A DNA stretch of 64,000 bases from Fontibacillus panacisegetis (GCF_900102215.1 NZ_FNBG01000029.1:1-64000); one strand, 5' to 3'; shown: positions 17,226 through 27,331, numbered from the stretch's first letter. Notes: generated by a model not told the origin, from the letters alone. A program made the numbers and translations.

Positions 17226-17603
17226 ATGGCAAAACAAGTTATTTCTACATCTGCAGCACCGGGCGCGATCGGGCCGTATTCTCAGGCTGTACAAATCGGA
17301 GATTTCGTCTTCACTTCCGGTCAGCTTGGTCTCATTCCTGAGACAGGACAGCTTGCTGAAGGAGTAGAAGCTCAAGCGACTCAATCATTGCGCAACGTTA
17401 GCGCTATATTGGAAGCTGCAGGTAGCAGTCTGGATAAAGTGATTAAAACGACGGTATTCCTGAAGGATATGAATGATTTTGCAAAGGTAAATGAAATTTA
17501 CGGATCATTTTTCGCTGAGCCCTATCCAGCACGTAGTGCGGTTGAAGTGGCACGTCTGCCAAAAGACGGTCTTGTAGAGATTGAAGTTATCGCAGCAAAA
17601 TAA
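17226..17603 (+). CDS. ridA: RidA family enamine/imine deaminase
   Basis: A 125-residue protein, full length for the YjgF/YER057c/UK114 family. GAIGPYSQAVQIGDFVFTSG at the start and the substrate-binding Arg in PARSAVEVARLPKDG near residue 105 are diagnostic. RidA hydrolyses reactive 2-aminoacrylate released by PLP enzymes. It is an isolated gene with RBS AAGGTGGAGA and a terminator directly downstream. Confidence 0.95.
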   Translation: MAKQVISTSAAPGAIGPYSQAVQIGDFVFTSGQLGLIPETGQLAEGVEAQATQSLRNVSAILEAAGSSLDKVIKTTVFLKDMNDFAKVNEIYGSFFAEPYPARSAVEVARLPKDGLVEIEVIAAK

Positions 17604-17623
17604 AATATGATTGTTAGCTAGAG

Positions 17624-17671
17624 CAAGCCGGATCGAAGAGGACGATAACGTTCTGCTCGTCCGGCTTTTAA
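17624..17671 (+). terminator. Terminator of ridA
   Basis: AAGCCGGA...GACGA / TCGTC...CGGCTTTTA stem with a loop-out, 20 bp after the ridA stop codon. Confidence 0.7.
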
Positions 17672-17798
17672 TATGGTGTAAAATGAAATGAGATTAAATT
17701 CAGTGACATCCCGAGAGTGCTTTGGTTTTATTGTATGGCAGTTTCGTATAAGATATTATTATGAAACTGGATGGAATTAGAAATGACGGGAGATCATC

Positions 17799-20700
17799 AT
17801 GAATCAACGTCTTTATGGAATATGGCTTGGAGAAGTTTTGTTCTGCTTCTCTGGTGAAATATCAGAATCAAAAGTGGATGCCTGGACGGCCTTGATTAGA
17901 CCGCTGGAATTTTCTTCAGGAGGACGTCCCTTTCAACATGCAGCTCTTCGGCTTGCGGAGTTAAGATATCCGGTATCTACAATGCGCAGATCGGCTAAAC
18001 CAGGCGAACGTAGAGGTTTGATCGGAAGGACTTTGGAGGGCTTGGCTTTACCGGTACAAGAAGCTTGGTCTCTGCTGTTAAACTATGATGAGACTGAATT
18101 TATAAGTCAGGGAATACAGCCTGGAGCAGAATTCGGATACTGGAGTATAGCAGCGCGGTTTGCTCTAGGGCTTATGTTGAGAGGGAGAATTACACCTGGG
18201 GCAAGGGAAGTAGCAGCTGGTCCAGGAAGACGGCGTGGACAATCGTCGTTAGACTCGGTATGGAAGCCGCTTCTAACTGAAGGTGGCGATATGGAGACCT
18301 TTCGTCAGCTTGCAGGTGCGATGCCGCCGATTTGTTTGGCAGCTATACAAGGTGGATCTGGTGCAGAAGAGGGATCAATAGCAAGTCGTCAGATGGCGCT
18401 ACTGTACTCCTTTTTGACTTCGATGATTAATGCCGAGACCCGAAAGGCTGTTAGCGATCTGGGAAGAAAACTGAACTCTGCTCGTGCGGATTATCGCAGA
18501 GGAACCTCGCCTCTTACTGAATTATGGTGGAATGGTGTATTAACAGGCGGCAAACCTCCCGAAATACAGGGTAGTGTTGCGGAGATGGAGGATCTTGAAC
18601 AGGAAATATCGTCTATGCTTGGAGATTGTCCCAGTGATGAAGAGGATCAAAAACTGGTTAAGGGTGAAGTGCCCGGGACTGTTCGTCTTTGCCTGCGAAT
18701 TGAGCCGCAGCAAGAGAGTCGTGGGCTAATGGGCGAAGATAACAATGGTCCGGTATGGCAATTAAGTATTTGGTGTGAAGGGGCGGAAGATCCGTCGATG
18801 CTGCTTCCAGCGGAATTGATCTGGAGCTATCCCGATAAAGATATTATCTTTAGAGGCAGACGGTATAAGGATGTACAGGAGAATCTCCTTCTTCGTATAG
18901 CTAAAGCAGCAGCTATGTCAGTAGAAATAGAATCTGCACTGAACATAGAGCGTCCTGCCGGGAAATTACTTCGTTCGGAAGAATTGTATGTTTTTTTGAG
19001 CAAATCAGTATCAACTCTGCGCAAGCATGGAATTACAGTACAGATGCCTTCCAGTTGGACGAAGGAAGGAAGACGTTCTGCGGGAATCAAGCTGAAGGTT
19101 TCCGGTTGGAGAGATTCTGACAAGCATAATAAGACTGAAAATCGAGTTCATCGTCTTGGAGTAGAGCAATTGCTCTCTTTTGAGGCGGAAGCCATGCTGG
19201 GGGACAAGGAGCTGGCTTCAGAGGAGCTTGCCGAGCTCGCATCCTCGAAATCCCCGCTAGTCCTGTTTCGTGGCGAGTGGATTGAGATTGATGTGAAGGA
19301 AATTCGCCAAGTGCTGAAATACATGAAACGTCAAGAGAACGGAAATATGACGTTTAGAGAATTAATGTATTTGACTTCGGAAGAGGAGCAGGATGCGCGA
19401 TGGGACGGTTTGCTGGTTGAAGGCATCGAGATCGAAGGCAAGCTGTCGATGCTTGCTAACAGCGATGGAGGAGCAGGTCGTTATTCCACTATCCATACGG
19501 TACCTGGCTCTTTGCAGGGCATACTCCGCCCCTATCAGGAGCGTGGGTATCAATGGCTGGCCTCTATGAAGGATCTTGGCTTTGGTGCGCTTCTCGCAGA
19601 TGATATGGGACTCGGTAAGACCGTACAGGTTATAACCACGTTGTTGGATGGATTAGATCGTTCCGATCATCCATGTTTGATTATTTGTCCAACCTCGTTG
19701 CTGGGCAACTGGCAGCGTGAGTTTGCACGTTTTGCGCCGGAGATGCTCCTTTATGTGCATCATGGCGGCAACAGGCTGCATGGAGATCAATTTCTGCAGG
19801 AATGCCGTCGCTGTGACGTCATTCTGACCACGTATCAGTTGGTTGGCCGAGATAGTAATGAATTACGTTCACTTGAGTGGTCTACGATCGTGCTTGATGA
19901 AGCGCAATATATTAAAAACTACGGGACAAAGCAGACACAGAGCGTTATGAAGCTGAACGCACCTCACAGAATCGCGATGACAGGAACGCCCGTAGAGAAT
20001 CGCCTAAGTGAGCTGTGGTCTATTTTTCAATTTTTGAATCCGGGGTATCTTGGTTCGTATTCGATGTTTAGATCGAGATATACCGGTTCTGGCGAGCAGC
20101 AGACTGCGGAGTTATCCAAATTGCGAAAATTGGTATCCCCACTTTTGCTGAGACGACTAAAGAGTGATCCAGACATACGTAAGGATCTTCCAGAGAAGAT
20201 CGAATTGAAATCGTATTGTTCAATGACGGTGGAGCAGGTCAGAATGTATGAAGCGATTACTGAGGAACTGATGACCAGAATATCCGGTACTGGCGGCATT
20301 GCACGCAAGGGTCTGGTGCTCTCTTCGCTAACGAAGCTGAAACAAATTTGCGACCATCCCCAGCTGGCTGGGGGCAGAGTTAGAATGATCAATCGTCCCG
20401 AGAGATCAGGAAAGCTGGAACGCCTATCTGAACTACTGGATCTTATAGTGGATAATGGAGAAGCTGCGCTTATTTTTACACAATACGTACAGATGGGAGA
20501 GCTGTTGAAGGAATTTTTAAGTGAACGCTATGGGAAGACGCCGTTTTTCTTGCATGGTGGAACTGTTAAGCAGGAGCGGGATGATATGGTTCATGCTTTT
20601 CAGGAGGGAAGCAGTTCTCCGTTGTTTGTACTCTCGTTGAAAGCTGGCGGTGTAGGGCTGAATTTAACGAGGGCGAATCATGTGATTCATTATGATAGAT

Positions 20701-20954
20701 GGTGGAATCCTGCGGTAGAGAATCAAGCAACGGATCGTGTCTTCCGAATCGGGCAGAAGAGAAATGTAGAAGTGCATAAGCTGATATGTCAAGGAACGCT
20801 TGAGGAACGAATTGATGAGCTGATTGAAAGGAAAAGGACCCTTTCGGAGCAGGTCGTAGGTTCTGGTGAACAATGGCTGACGGAAATGTCCAATGATGAG
20901 CTCCGCAGCCTGATTACGCTGCATCAAGGCAGCTTTCTGGAGGAGAATCTATGA
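17799..20954 (+). CDS. SNF2-family DEAD/DEAH helicase
   Basis: 1051 residues. The N-terminal ~560 residues form the bacterial SNF2-associated region with no recognisable catalytic motif. Then comes a SNF2 ATPase core: motif I ADDMGLGKTVQ (about 600), motif Ia ICPTSLLGNWQREF, motif II LDEAQYIKN, motif III MTGTPVENRLSELWSI, and the helicase C lobe with FLHGGT, LKAGGVGLNLTRANHV and RVFRIGQKRNV. It probably translocates on double-stranded DNA to remodel protein-DNA complexes. The downstream gene overlaps by 4 bp (ATGATGA region), so the pair is cotranslated. Confidence 0.92.
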   Translation: MNQRLYGIWLGEVLFCFSGEISESKVDAWTALIRPLEFSSGGRPFQHAALRLAELRYPVSTMRRSAKPGERRGLIGRTLEGLALPVQEAWSLLLNYDETEFISQGIQPGAEFGYWSIAARFALGLMLRGRITPGAREVAAGPGRRRGQSSLDSVWKPLLTEGGDMETFRQLAGAMPPICLAAIQGGSGAEEGSIASRQMALLYSFLTSMINAETRKAVSDLGRKLNSARADYRRGTSPLTELWWNGVLTGGKPPEIQGSVAEMEDLEQEISSMLGDCPSDEEDQKLVKGEVPGTVRLCLRIEPQQESRGLMGEDNNGPVWQLSIWCEGAEDPSMLLPAELIWSYPDKDIIFRGRRYKDVQENLLLRIAKAAAMSVEIESALNIERPAGKLLRSEELYVFLSKSVSTLRKHGITVQMPSSWTKEGRRSAGIKLKVSGWRDSDKHNKTENRVHRLGVEQLLSFEAEAMLGDKELASEELAELASSKSPLVLFRGEWIEIDVKEIRQVLKYMKRQENGNMTFRELMYLTSEEEQDARWDGLLVEGIEIEGKLSMLANSDGGAGRYSTIHTVPGSLQGILRPYQERGYQWLASMKDLGFGALLADDMGLGKTVQVITTLLDGLDRSDHPCLIICPTSLLGNWQREFARFAPEMLLYVHHGGNRLHGDQFLQECRRCDVILTTYQLVGRDSNELRSLEWSTIVLDEAQYIKNYGTKQTQSVMKLNAPHRIAMTGTPVENRLSELWSIFQFLNPGYLGSYSMFRSRYTGSGEQQTAELSKLRKLVSPLLLRRLKSDPDIRKDLPEKIELKSYCSMTVEQVRMYEAITEELMTRISGTGGIARKGLVLSSLTKLKQICDHPQLAGGRVRMINRPERSGKLERLSELLDLIVDNGEAALIFTQYVQMGELLKEFLSERYGKTPFFLHGGTVKQERDDMVHAFQEGSSSPLFVLSLKAGGVGLNLTRANHVIHYDRWWNPAVENQATDRVFRIGQKRNVEVHKLICQGTLEERIDELIERKRTLSEQVVGSGEQWLTEMSNDELRSLITLHQGSFLEENL

Positions 20955-21769
20955 TGAGCAGACATATCAATATTCCGGACAATGTTCATATAGAGCTTGT
21001 TTCAGATGGCCTTAGAATCGATATTCCGAGGGTGGCGCAGTGTAACGATGGAGAGCTTCCGCAGGTCGTATCGTTGCTGCTTCCAAAGGCTTCAAAGGAC
21101 GATCTTCAAAGCCAAAAACTGCTGCGTGATCTGCGGTGTCACCCGTTTGATTTAGCAGCTTTGATTGAGAAGGGACCAGAGGCTCTGGCGCCAGTAAGTA
21201 AACGGTTGGATCTTGTGCCGCCATGGCGATATGAGGGTGACAGCGATGGCATGGCTAGTGATGTCCACACGGGTGCAATAGGTCAGCGGTTAACACCTGA
21301 TGAGATTCTGGCGATGGATTATGGGGATGTCTTGTGGAAAAAAGACATGAGCCTGCAACTCGCACTGCTTAGCTGGACGAAGGAGTCGCTGATTGCAGCG
21401 GTATGGGAAGCTTGGGCGCAGGCTGCCCCTCTTCCTGACGCCGAGCTCGCGCTTCGTGAGGCGGCAGGGCAGCCTGAGGAGCCGCCACGCGGTGCGGCAA
21501 ACGAAGGGCCGAGCATAGCTGAGTGGCTGGCCGAAATGGCCGAGCAGGGAAGACTTCACCTGCCCGGCCCGCAGTTCCACGATGTGGAGATAGGACTCCA
21601 TATCGTGGGACAAGGCAGCGAGCCTGCGGCTGATGCCTCTCAGTCGGATGGGCTGGCTGCGCTGCTGCCTGGCGTTCCCGGGGCGGCCAGGGGCTTGAGC
21701 CTAGTCGCCGCTGTGTTGATGCAGCGAGCCGAGCAGCTGGCGGCCCCGCTTCGAGGAACTAAGATGTAG
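20951..21769 (+). CDS. Unknown protein coupled to SNF2 helicase
   Basis: 272 residues, not recognised. The first ~150 residues look like an ordinary soluble domain. The C-terminal third is unusually rich in Ala, Pro, Glu and Gly and its DNA is clearly more GC-rich than the neighbours (about 21400-21760). SNF2 genes of this type often accompany a SWIM zinc-finger protein, but no CxCx(n)CxH pattern is present here. The 4-bp overlap with the helicase gene suggests an accessory subunit. Confidence 0.7.
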   Translation: MMSRHINIPDNVHIELVSDGLRIDIPRVAQCNDGELPQVVSLLLPKASKDDLQSQKLLRDLRCHPFDLAALIEKGPEALAPVSKRLDLVPPWRYEGDSDGMASDVHTGAIGQRLTPDEILAMDYGDVLWKKDMSLQLALLSWTKESLIAAVWEAWAQAAPLPDAELALREAAGQPEEPPRGAANEGPSIAEWLAEMAEQGRLHLPGPQFHDVEIGLHIVGQGSEPAADASQSDGLAALLPGVPGAARGLSLVAAVLMQRAEQLAAPLRGTKM

Positions 21770-21775
21770 TGAAAT

Positions 21776-21823
21776 AATAAGGCTACCCTGGTCATATAAT
21801 GACATATAGGGTAGCTTTATTTT
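21776..21823. terminator. Bidirectional terminator
   Basis: AATAAGGCTACCCT...CATAT / ATAT...AGGGTAGCTTTATTTT lies between convergent genes. Confidence 0.85.
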
Positions 21824-21844
21824 GATGCTTCGAATATTTTTACA

Positions 21845-22552
21845 TTAGCGCAGCAGGTTAGTGTTAGTTTTTTGAGGTAGAGCAGCCTCACTCACACCCA
21901 TAATTTCTTTTCGCAATCGGTGCATTTTTTTATCCAGCGAGTCTGCTGCTCTGGCTGCTTCAGTCAGCTCCATGACAACGTGGGAAGGGACTTGCTTCTC
22001 ATACTTATAGAACAAAATATGCTCCATACTGGCCCAGAAATCCATAGCAAGGGTACGCATTTGAATCTCAACCTTTATCCACCGTTGTCCCTCAAATAAA
22101 GTGAGGGGAACCGCGACAATGACGTGCAGACTTTGATATCCGTTTGGTTTAGGAACTGCAATGTAATCTTTTATTTCGATGATTTTTAGGTCGTCCCTCA
22201 TCTTGAGATGGTCCAGCAGAAGATAAATATCCTGTGCAAAGGAGAATACAATTCTCATTCCAGCTATATCATGTATATTAGCAATCATGTTCTCTACGGT
22301 TAGATCAAATCCCTTGCGCTCCAGCTTTTCCAGTATGCTCTTAGGTTCTTTAATTCTTGTCTTGATATGTTCGATAGGGCTATAGCCGTTAATCACTTTC
22401 CATTCTGTCTGTATGAGCTTGATTTTGTTTTTTAATTCATCCAGAGCAAGCTGATACAGCATAGGGAGCTTTTTCCACTCCTCCAGCTGACGGATTTCTT
22501 TTTCTCCGATGTCATAGTGGTATAATTCTCGCAAATCCAACTGGTTCAGCAA
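21845..22552 (-). CDS. Small alarmone synthetase, RelA/SpoT domain (RelQ/YjbM-like)
   Basis: About 235 residues with a (p)ppGpp synthetase domain: DIAGMRIVFSFAQD, YIAVPKPNGYQSLHVIV and VEIQMRTLAMDFWASMEH are all characteristic. There is no HD hydrolase, TGS or ACT domain, so it is a stand-alone synthetase. The start is uncertain. The TTG at 22552 has a poor RBS. A strong GGAG (22604-22610) precedes only non-ATG codons in this frame (CTG at 22597, ATC at 22603), which would add 15-17 Ser/Asn-rich residues. Confidence 0.88.
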   Translation of the reverse strand: MLNQLDLRELYHYDIGEKEIRQLEEWKKLPMLYQLALDELKNKIKLIQTEWKVINGYSPIEHIKTRIKEPKSILEKLERKGFDLTVENMIANIHDIAGMRIVFSFAQDIYLLLDHLKMRDDLKIIEIKDYIAVPKPNGYQSLHVIVAVPLTLFEGQRWIKVEIQMRTLAMDFWASMEHILFYKYEKQVPSHVVMELTEAARAADSLDKKMHRLRKEIMGVSEAALPQKTNTNLLR

Positions 22553-22810
22553 ACTGTCGCTTTCATTACTAGAATTGTTTCCATTTGATTTACTCAGTGT
22601 GATCTACTCCTAATAAGATTGGTTATATATATTTATTGTACATTGAATAGTTAATTAAAATCAAAATTTGCATTAAGCCAAAGGGCGGTTTTCCCTAACC
22701 CTTTATTTCTGGTATGATTATGTCAGATTTCGAGAATTGGGTATATAATTTGATACAATAGTTGATTTGCGAAGGGATATGGCGAGCAAATGGATTGGAG
22801 GACTACAACT

Positions 22811-23569
22811 ATGAATTTTTTACAGAAGATTAAAAATGGTGCCGGTAAAGTAACCGATCGTGCTCAGAATGTTGTTGAGATCGGCAAGCTTAATACGCAA
22901 ATTTCTAATATTGAACGTGAAATGGGACTGTACTATCAACGAATGGGTGAAGTATTTTACGAGGGATATCGTCTAAAGGACATGTCCAAAGCGGAAAAGG
23001 AAATGGTCGAGCTAGCCAAGACCTGCGATTTGCTGGCTGAAGAGCGAGACGATATTCGTTCAAAAATTGCTAATCTAAAAAATGAACGTTTATGCTACCA
23101 ATGCGGTAAAGTTGTAGCAGAGGACGCTATGTTCTGTCCTTATTGCGGAGAGAAGCTTCTGAAGCCTAAAGCGAAGGAATTTGTCAGCTCGACTGAAGCA
23201 GTCAAAGAGCAATCCGCTTCAATTCTCAGCCCGGTACTTGAAGATGATGATATATTCAAATCATTGTACAATTCGACTTCAACAAAAATAGAAGACACTG
23301 TGCTCGTTACAGAGCCTCAGGCTACTCCCGCTAACAATGTTGTGGATCAGGAAGCCGAGGCTAGAAGACAGCGGGAGCTAGACCGCGAACGTGAACGGCA
23401 AGAGGAGCTGGATCGCCGAATTCGCACATGGAAGGAAAATGTGAATTCGAAGGAACCGGCAAAAACGGTAGTTGAGACAGCGATTCCGACATCAATCTGT
23501 CAAATATGCTCGACTGCGTTAGTTAAGGGGACGAAATGGTGTCCGCACTGCGGTTCAGAACAAATTTAG
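22811..23569 (+). CDS. Zinc-ribbon protein with coiled-coil N-terminus
   Basis: 252 residues. An alpha-helical, probably coiled-coil N-terminus (about 5-85) is followed by a zinc ribbon CYQCGK...FCPYCGEKL (about 91-113). A charged Arg/Glu-rich linker (about 180-215) leads to a second ribbon, CQIC...WCPHCGSE, at the extreme C-terminus. Function unknown; such proteins are often adaptors. Start ATG at 22811 is supported by GGAGG; an upstream in-frame ATG (22790) contains that RBS. Confidence 0.8.
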   Translation: MNFLQKIKNGAGKVTDRAQNVVEIGKLNTQISNIEREMGLYYQRMGEVFYEGYRLKDMSKAEKEMVELAKTCDLLAEERDDIRSKIANLKNERLCYQCGKVVAEDAMFCPYCGEKLLKPKAKEFVSSTEAVKEQSASILSPVLEDDDIFKSLYNSTSTKIEDTVLVTEPQATPANNVVDQEAEARRQRELDRERERQEELDRRIRTWKENVNSKEPAKTVVETAIPTSICQICSTALVKGTKWCPHCGSEQI

Positions 23570-23677
23570 CTATTATCTTTCAGGTACTACAAAAATTATT
23601 CACCAAGTTGTAATAAGTTACGTCATACTAACGGATAATATATCCGTACTAAGTAGTAGGCGTACCAAACATTAAGA

Positions 23678-23734
23678 GGCACGCTGGATCAGTTAGCGAA
23701 GTTGGCTACAGATCCCGACGTGCCGTCGCTTTTT
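23678..23734 (+). terminator. Terminator after the zinc-ribbon gene
   Basis: GGCACG...GATC / GATC...CGTGCC stem followed by GTCGCTTTTT. A small ACGGATAATATATCCGT palindrome lies at about 23629-23645. Confidence 0.6.
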
Positions 23735-23781
23735 AAATGGTGTTTCGTGAAACTTTAATATGGGATGAGGAGCGTTTAATT

Positions 23782-24087
23782 ATGGAATGTATTGTATATT
23801 TCGATGTAACGCATGGTAGTACGGTTAAGGAATTAAGGGGGCTAATCTTTTTGGATGAGGGTCAAATTCCGACCGAAAGTGATTTCCTGAAAATGTTTGA
23901 AGAGATGGGATATAAGTTGAGACTAGAAGATCGTGATAACCTTGTATTTAAGCCGATCGAATCGGGTGCAAGTTATAGCCAGATTCGAGTTCGCAGATTG
24001 GATACAGGTGAAAAAAGCTATAAGGAAGATACTGAATTGAAATCAGTTCTTACCAATCTGTTACCACGGGAGTCTAGACCAATATAA
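23782..24087 (+). CDS. Hypothetical protein, about 101 aa
   Basis: A small soluble protein opening MECIVYFDVTHGSTVKELRG, with no family that I recognise. The mixed alpha/beta pattern and lack of a signal peptide suggest a cytoplasmic protein. Start ATG 23782 is preferred because GAGGAG lies 9 bp upstream, although the frame is open back to an ATG at 23737. It is followed by a strong terminator. Confidence 0.6.
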   Translation: MECIVYFDVTHGSTVKELRGLIFLDEGQIPTESDFLKMFEEMGYKLRLEDRDNLVFKPIESGASYSQIRVRRLDTGEKSYKEDTELKSVLTNLLPRESRPI

Positions 24088-24142
24088 TAAGGACCTGATT
24101 CTCATATGAAGTGAAATGTCCTATGAGAATCAGGTCCTTTGT
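24088..24142. terminator. Strong bidirectional terminator
   Basis: AAGGACCTGATTCTCATA and its exact complement TATGAGAATCAGGTCCTTT form an 18-bp perfect stem between convergent genes. Confidence 0.92.
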
Positions 24143-24155
24143 ACCGTAATGATTA

Positions 24156-24647
24156 CTATTGTGGTGTCCCGGCATGCTCTTCAAGATGGGAAGTACAGTG
24201 AGAACAGCGAACGGCTTTAATAGGAACTTCTGACAGACAGAAGGGGCATTCCTTTGTTGTCTTTTCAGGCTTCGCTTGCTCCTTTTCTTGACTGCGACGC
24301 AGGAAATTAATACCTTTGACGAGTAAGAATACGCAAAAAGCGACGATAAGAAAATCAAGCAAAGTGTTAATGAATTGTCCGTAAGCAACAACCGCTGCCC
24401 CGGCTTCATTTGCTTGCTTGAGCGAGTGAATTTCTCCACCGGATGGCAATGTTTTATCGGGATCCAGATTTATGAATAAGTCACTGAAGTTAGCGCCCCC
24501 GAGCAATTTACCAATAGGAGGCATAAGGATATCGTTAACGACGGAAGTAACTATTTTTCCGAATGCTCCCCCGATAATGACACCGACTGCCAGATCAATT
24601 ACATTGCCTCGTACAGCAAACTCTTTAAATTCTTTGATAAAGCCCAT
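24156..24647 (-). CDS. mscL: Large-conductance mechanosensitive channel with C-terminal zinc ribbon
   Basis: 163 residues. The N-terminus [20 protein letters not shown] is the MscL pore helix, with the second membrane helix at about 82-105. The channel opens under membrane tension to release solutes during osmotic downshock. Typical MscL ends soon after a short C-terminal helix. This one continues with a zinc ribbon ([10 protein letters not shown]...CSHCTSHL, about 134-155). That extension is the unusual feature. Single gene with a good AGGAG RBS. Confidence 0.93.
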   Translation of the reverse strand: MGFIKEFKEFAVRGNVIDLAVGVIIGGAFGKIVTSVVNDILMPPIGKLLGGANFSDLFINLDPDKTLPSGGEIHSLKQANEAGAAVVAYGQFINTLLDFLIVAFCVFLLVKGINFLRRSQEKEQAKPEKTTKECPFCLSEVPIKAVRCSHCTSHLEEHAGTPQ

Positions 24648-24821
24648 AATAGAACTCCTTCCATGTGAGGTAGATAATTAAATACTATACCCTCTTAAGT
24701 GTAAATCGCAATGAAATTGTCTGAAATATTTCAAGAACACCACGAAATACCTCTTTATTTCCGCTATAATTTTGCGTTATACTTCTAACGTTACATGATT
24801 CGACATATATTTATATATCTT

Positions 24822-24892
24822 TTCTCGTATATGTGCAGGAATGGGCCTGCATGTCTCTACCTGATCACCGGAAATGATCGGACTACGAGGAG
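24822..24892 (+). promoter_or_regulatory. Purine (guanine-type) riboswitch aptamer
   Basis: P1 pairs CTCGTA (824-829 of the block) with TACGAG (884-889). P2 is GTGCAGG/CCTGCAT, and the J2/3 core TCTCTACC plus P3 CTGATCACCGGAAATGATCG match the purine aptamer. The base before TACGAG is C (GACTACGAG), the guanine/xanthine-sensing identity rather than adenine. It precedes xpt-pbuX. I could not draw a convincing expression-platform terminator; a T-run lies near 24980. Confidence 0.93.
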
Positions 24893-25007
24893 AATCTATA
24901 TCTGTGCCTGTTTGCAGAAGTACGGAAGACAGATGGTGGGTTCTACCTTTTAAAGTTCATTATTCCTTTGGGGAAATGGGCTTTTTTTATCTGGGGAGAA
25001 TGAATAG

Positions 25008-25616
<609 letters not shown>

Positions 25617-25662
25617 ACTTGAACACATAAATAGATAGAGACGTGGGGGGCAATTACTTATT

Positions 25663-26988
25663 ATGGCAAACGATCGAATTTTTCAAAAAAATCGACATCC
25701 GTTCAAAACTTTTTCTTTAGGGATTCAGCATGTATTGGCCATGTACGCAGGGGCTGTTATCGTACCGCTGATTGTTGGTGGAGCACTTAATTTATCGCAC
25801 CAGAATCTTACGTATCTAATAGCTATCGATTTGCTTGCTTGCGGTATTGCTACATTGCTCCAGGTGTTCGGAAATCGCTTTTTCGGTATAGGACTTCCGG
25901 TTATGCTTGGCTGTGCTTTTCAGGCAGTATCACCGATGATTGCAATCGGACTAGAGGATGGAATGGGCATGAGGGCGATTTATGGCGCGATCATTGCCTC
26001 AGGCCTCTTCGTGTTTCTATTTGCAGGTCTGTTCGGAAAACTAATAGCATTCTTCCCACCTGTTGTAACCGGATCGGTAGTGACAATTATCGGGGTAACC
26101 TTGATTCCAGTCGCATTAACGGATCTTGGTGGGGGTAATGTGCAAGACCCCAATTTTGGTAGTCCGCTGAATTTGGCGCTGGGGTTCGGTGTATTTCTGT
26201 TTGTTATTTTAATGAACCGATTTGCCAAAGGGTTTCTTCAATCCATTTCCGTCTTGCTTGGCTTGATCTTTGGAACTATTGTTGCTGCTATCGTTGGGAA
26301 GGTAGATCTGGCTCCTCTAAAAGAAGCAAGCTGGTTCCACATGATTCAGCCGTTTTACTTTGGAGTGCCTACTTTCCATGTGACGCCGATCATTACAATG
26401 ATACTTGTAGCGATCGTCAGCGTTGCAGAATCGACAGGTGTTTTTATGGCGCTTGGAAAAATCGTGGACAAAGATATTACCGCAAAAGATTTGACTCGCG
26501 GATATCGGGCTGAAGGTCTGGCTATTATGCTCGGCGGTATCTTCAACTCATTCCCATATACAACATATTCGCAAAATGTAGGGCTCATCCAAATGAGCCG
26601 TGTAAAAACTCGTGACGTTATCGTGGTGGCAGGTAGTTTGCTTATTCTGATCGGTTTTGTACCTAAAATTGCTGCATTAACTCAGCTTGTGCCTACATCC
26701 GTACTTGGTGGAGCCATGATTGCGTTGTTCGGACTTGTATTGTCCTCCGGTATTCGAATGCTTGGTGAACAAGTGGATCTGAATCGTCATGAAAATTTGT
26801 TGATCATTGCATGCTCCGTCGGTATGGGGTTAGGTGTTACGGTTGTACCGCAAATTTTTGATGCCTTGCCTGCATGGCTTCGTATTCTTGTTGATAACGG
26901 GATTGTAGCGGGCAGCTTTACGGCTATTGCTTTGAACCTGTTGTTTAACGGTCTAGGCAACAAAAAGAAAGACGCAGCTTCGGTGTAA
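25663..26988 (+). CDS. pbuX: Xanthine permease
   Basis: A 441-residue nucleobase:cation symporter-2 with 12-14 hydrophobic segments. The signature FLAVAEstG region reads VAIVSVAESTGVFMALGKI (about 247-265), and the N-terminal GIQHVLAMYAGAVIVPLIVG is classic for uracil-xanthine permeases. It imports xanthine for Xpt. It forms a riboswitch-controlled operon with xpt and ends 4 bp before the convergent DUF4870 gene. Confidence 0.95.
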   Translation: MANDRIFQKNRHPFKTFSLGIQHVLAMYAGAVIVPLIVGGALNLSHQNLTYLIAIDLLACGIATLLQVFGNRFFGIGLPVMLGCAFQAVSPMIAIGLEDGMGMRAIYGAIIASGLFVFLFAGLFGKLIAFFPPVVTGSVVTIIGVTLIPVALTDLGGGNVQDPNFGSPLNLALGFGVFLFVILMNRFAKGFLQSISVLLGLIFGTIVAAIVGKVDLAPLKEASWFHMIQPFYFGVPTFHVTPIITMILVAIVSVAESTGVFMALGKIVDKDITAKDLTRGYRAEGLAIMLGGIFNSFPYTTYSQNVGLIQMSRVKTRDVIVVAGSLLILIGFVPKIAALTQLVPTSVLGGAMIALFGLVLSSGIRMLGEQVDLNRHENLLIIACSVGMGLGVTVVPQIFDALPAWLRILVDNGIVAGSFTAIALNLLFNGLGNKKKDAASV

Positions 26989-26992
26989 CGAT

Positions 26993-27331
26993 TTACATTC
27001 TGTTCAGCTGTTTTTCAGCCATGTCACCGATCAGGGGGAGCTTAAGCCATTTGCCCTGCAAGGAAGCCAGCATCATAATAACCCAGAGGGTTACCCCCAG
27101 TAAGGTAAGCAGTAAATTGACTACAATGCCGATGAAGGGTAAAAAACCTGAGAGCATATGAAAGACCATTAAACCTGCAAACATCATGAAGGATTGCAAG
27201 GCATGAAACAGCACAAAACGGCTTCTTCGTTCGATAGCTATAAAAAAGACACCACCAACAAAGGCGAACAAGTAACATAAAAAGCCTGCAACATTCTCAT
27301 AAAGTCCGATTGATGATTTAAATGGTGACAA
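26993..27331 (-). CDS. DUF4870 domain membrane protein
   Basis: About 112 residues with three hydrophobic helices. NVAGFLCYLFAFVGGVFFI, followed by ERRSRFVLFHALQSFMMF, is the DUF4870/Tic20-like signature. Function unknown. The start TTG at 27331 sits 7 bp after AAGGTG; the frame is open further upstream, but those codons include the RBS. Confidence 0.8.
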   Translation of the reverse strand: MSPFKSSIGLYENVAGFLCYLFAFVGGVFFIAIERRSRFVLFHALQSFMMFAGLMVFHMLSGFLPFIGIVVNLLLTLLGVTLWVIMMLASLQGKWLKLPLIGDMAEKQLNRM

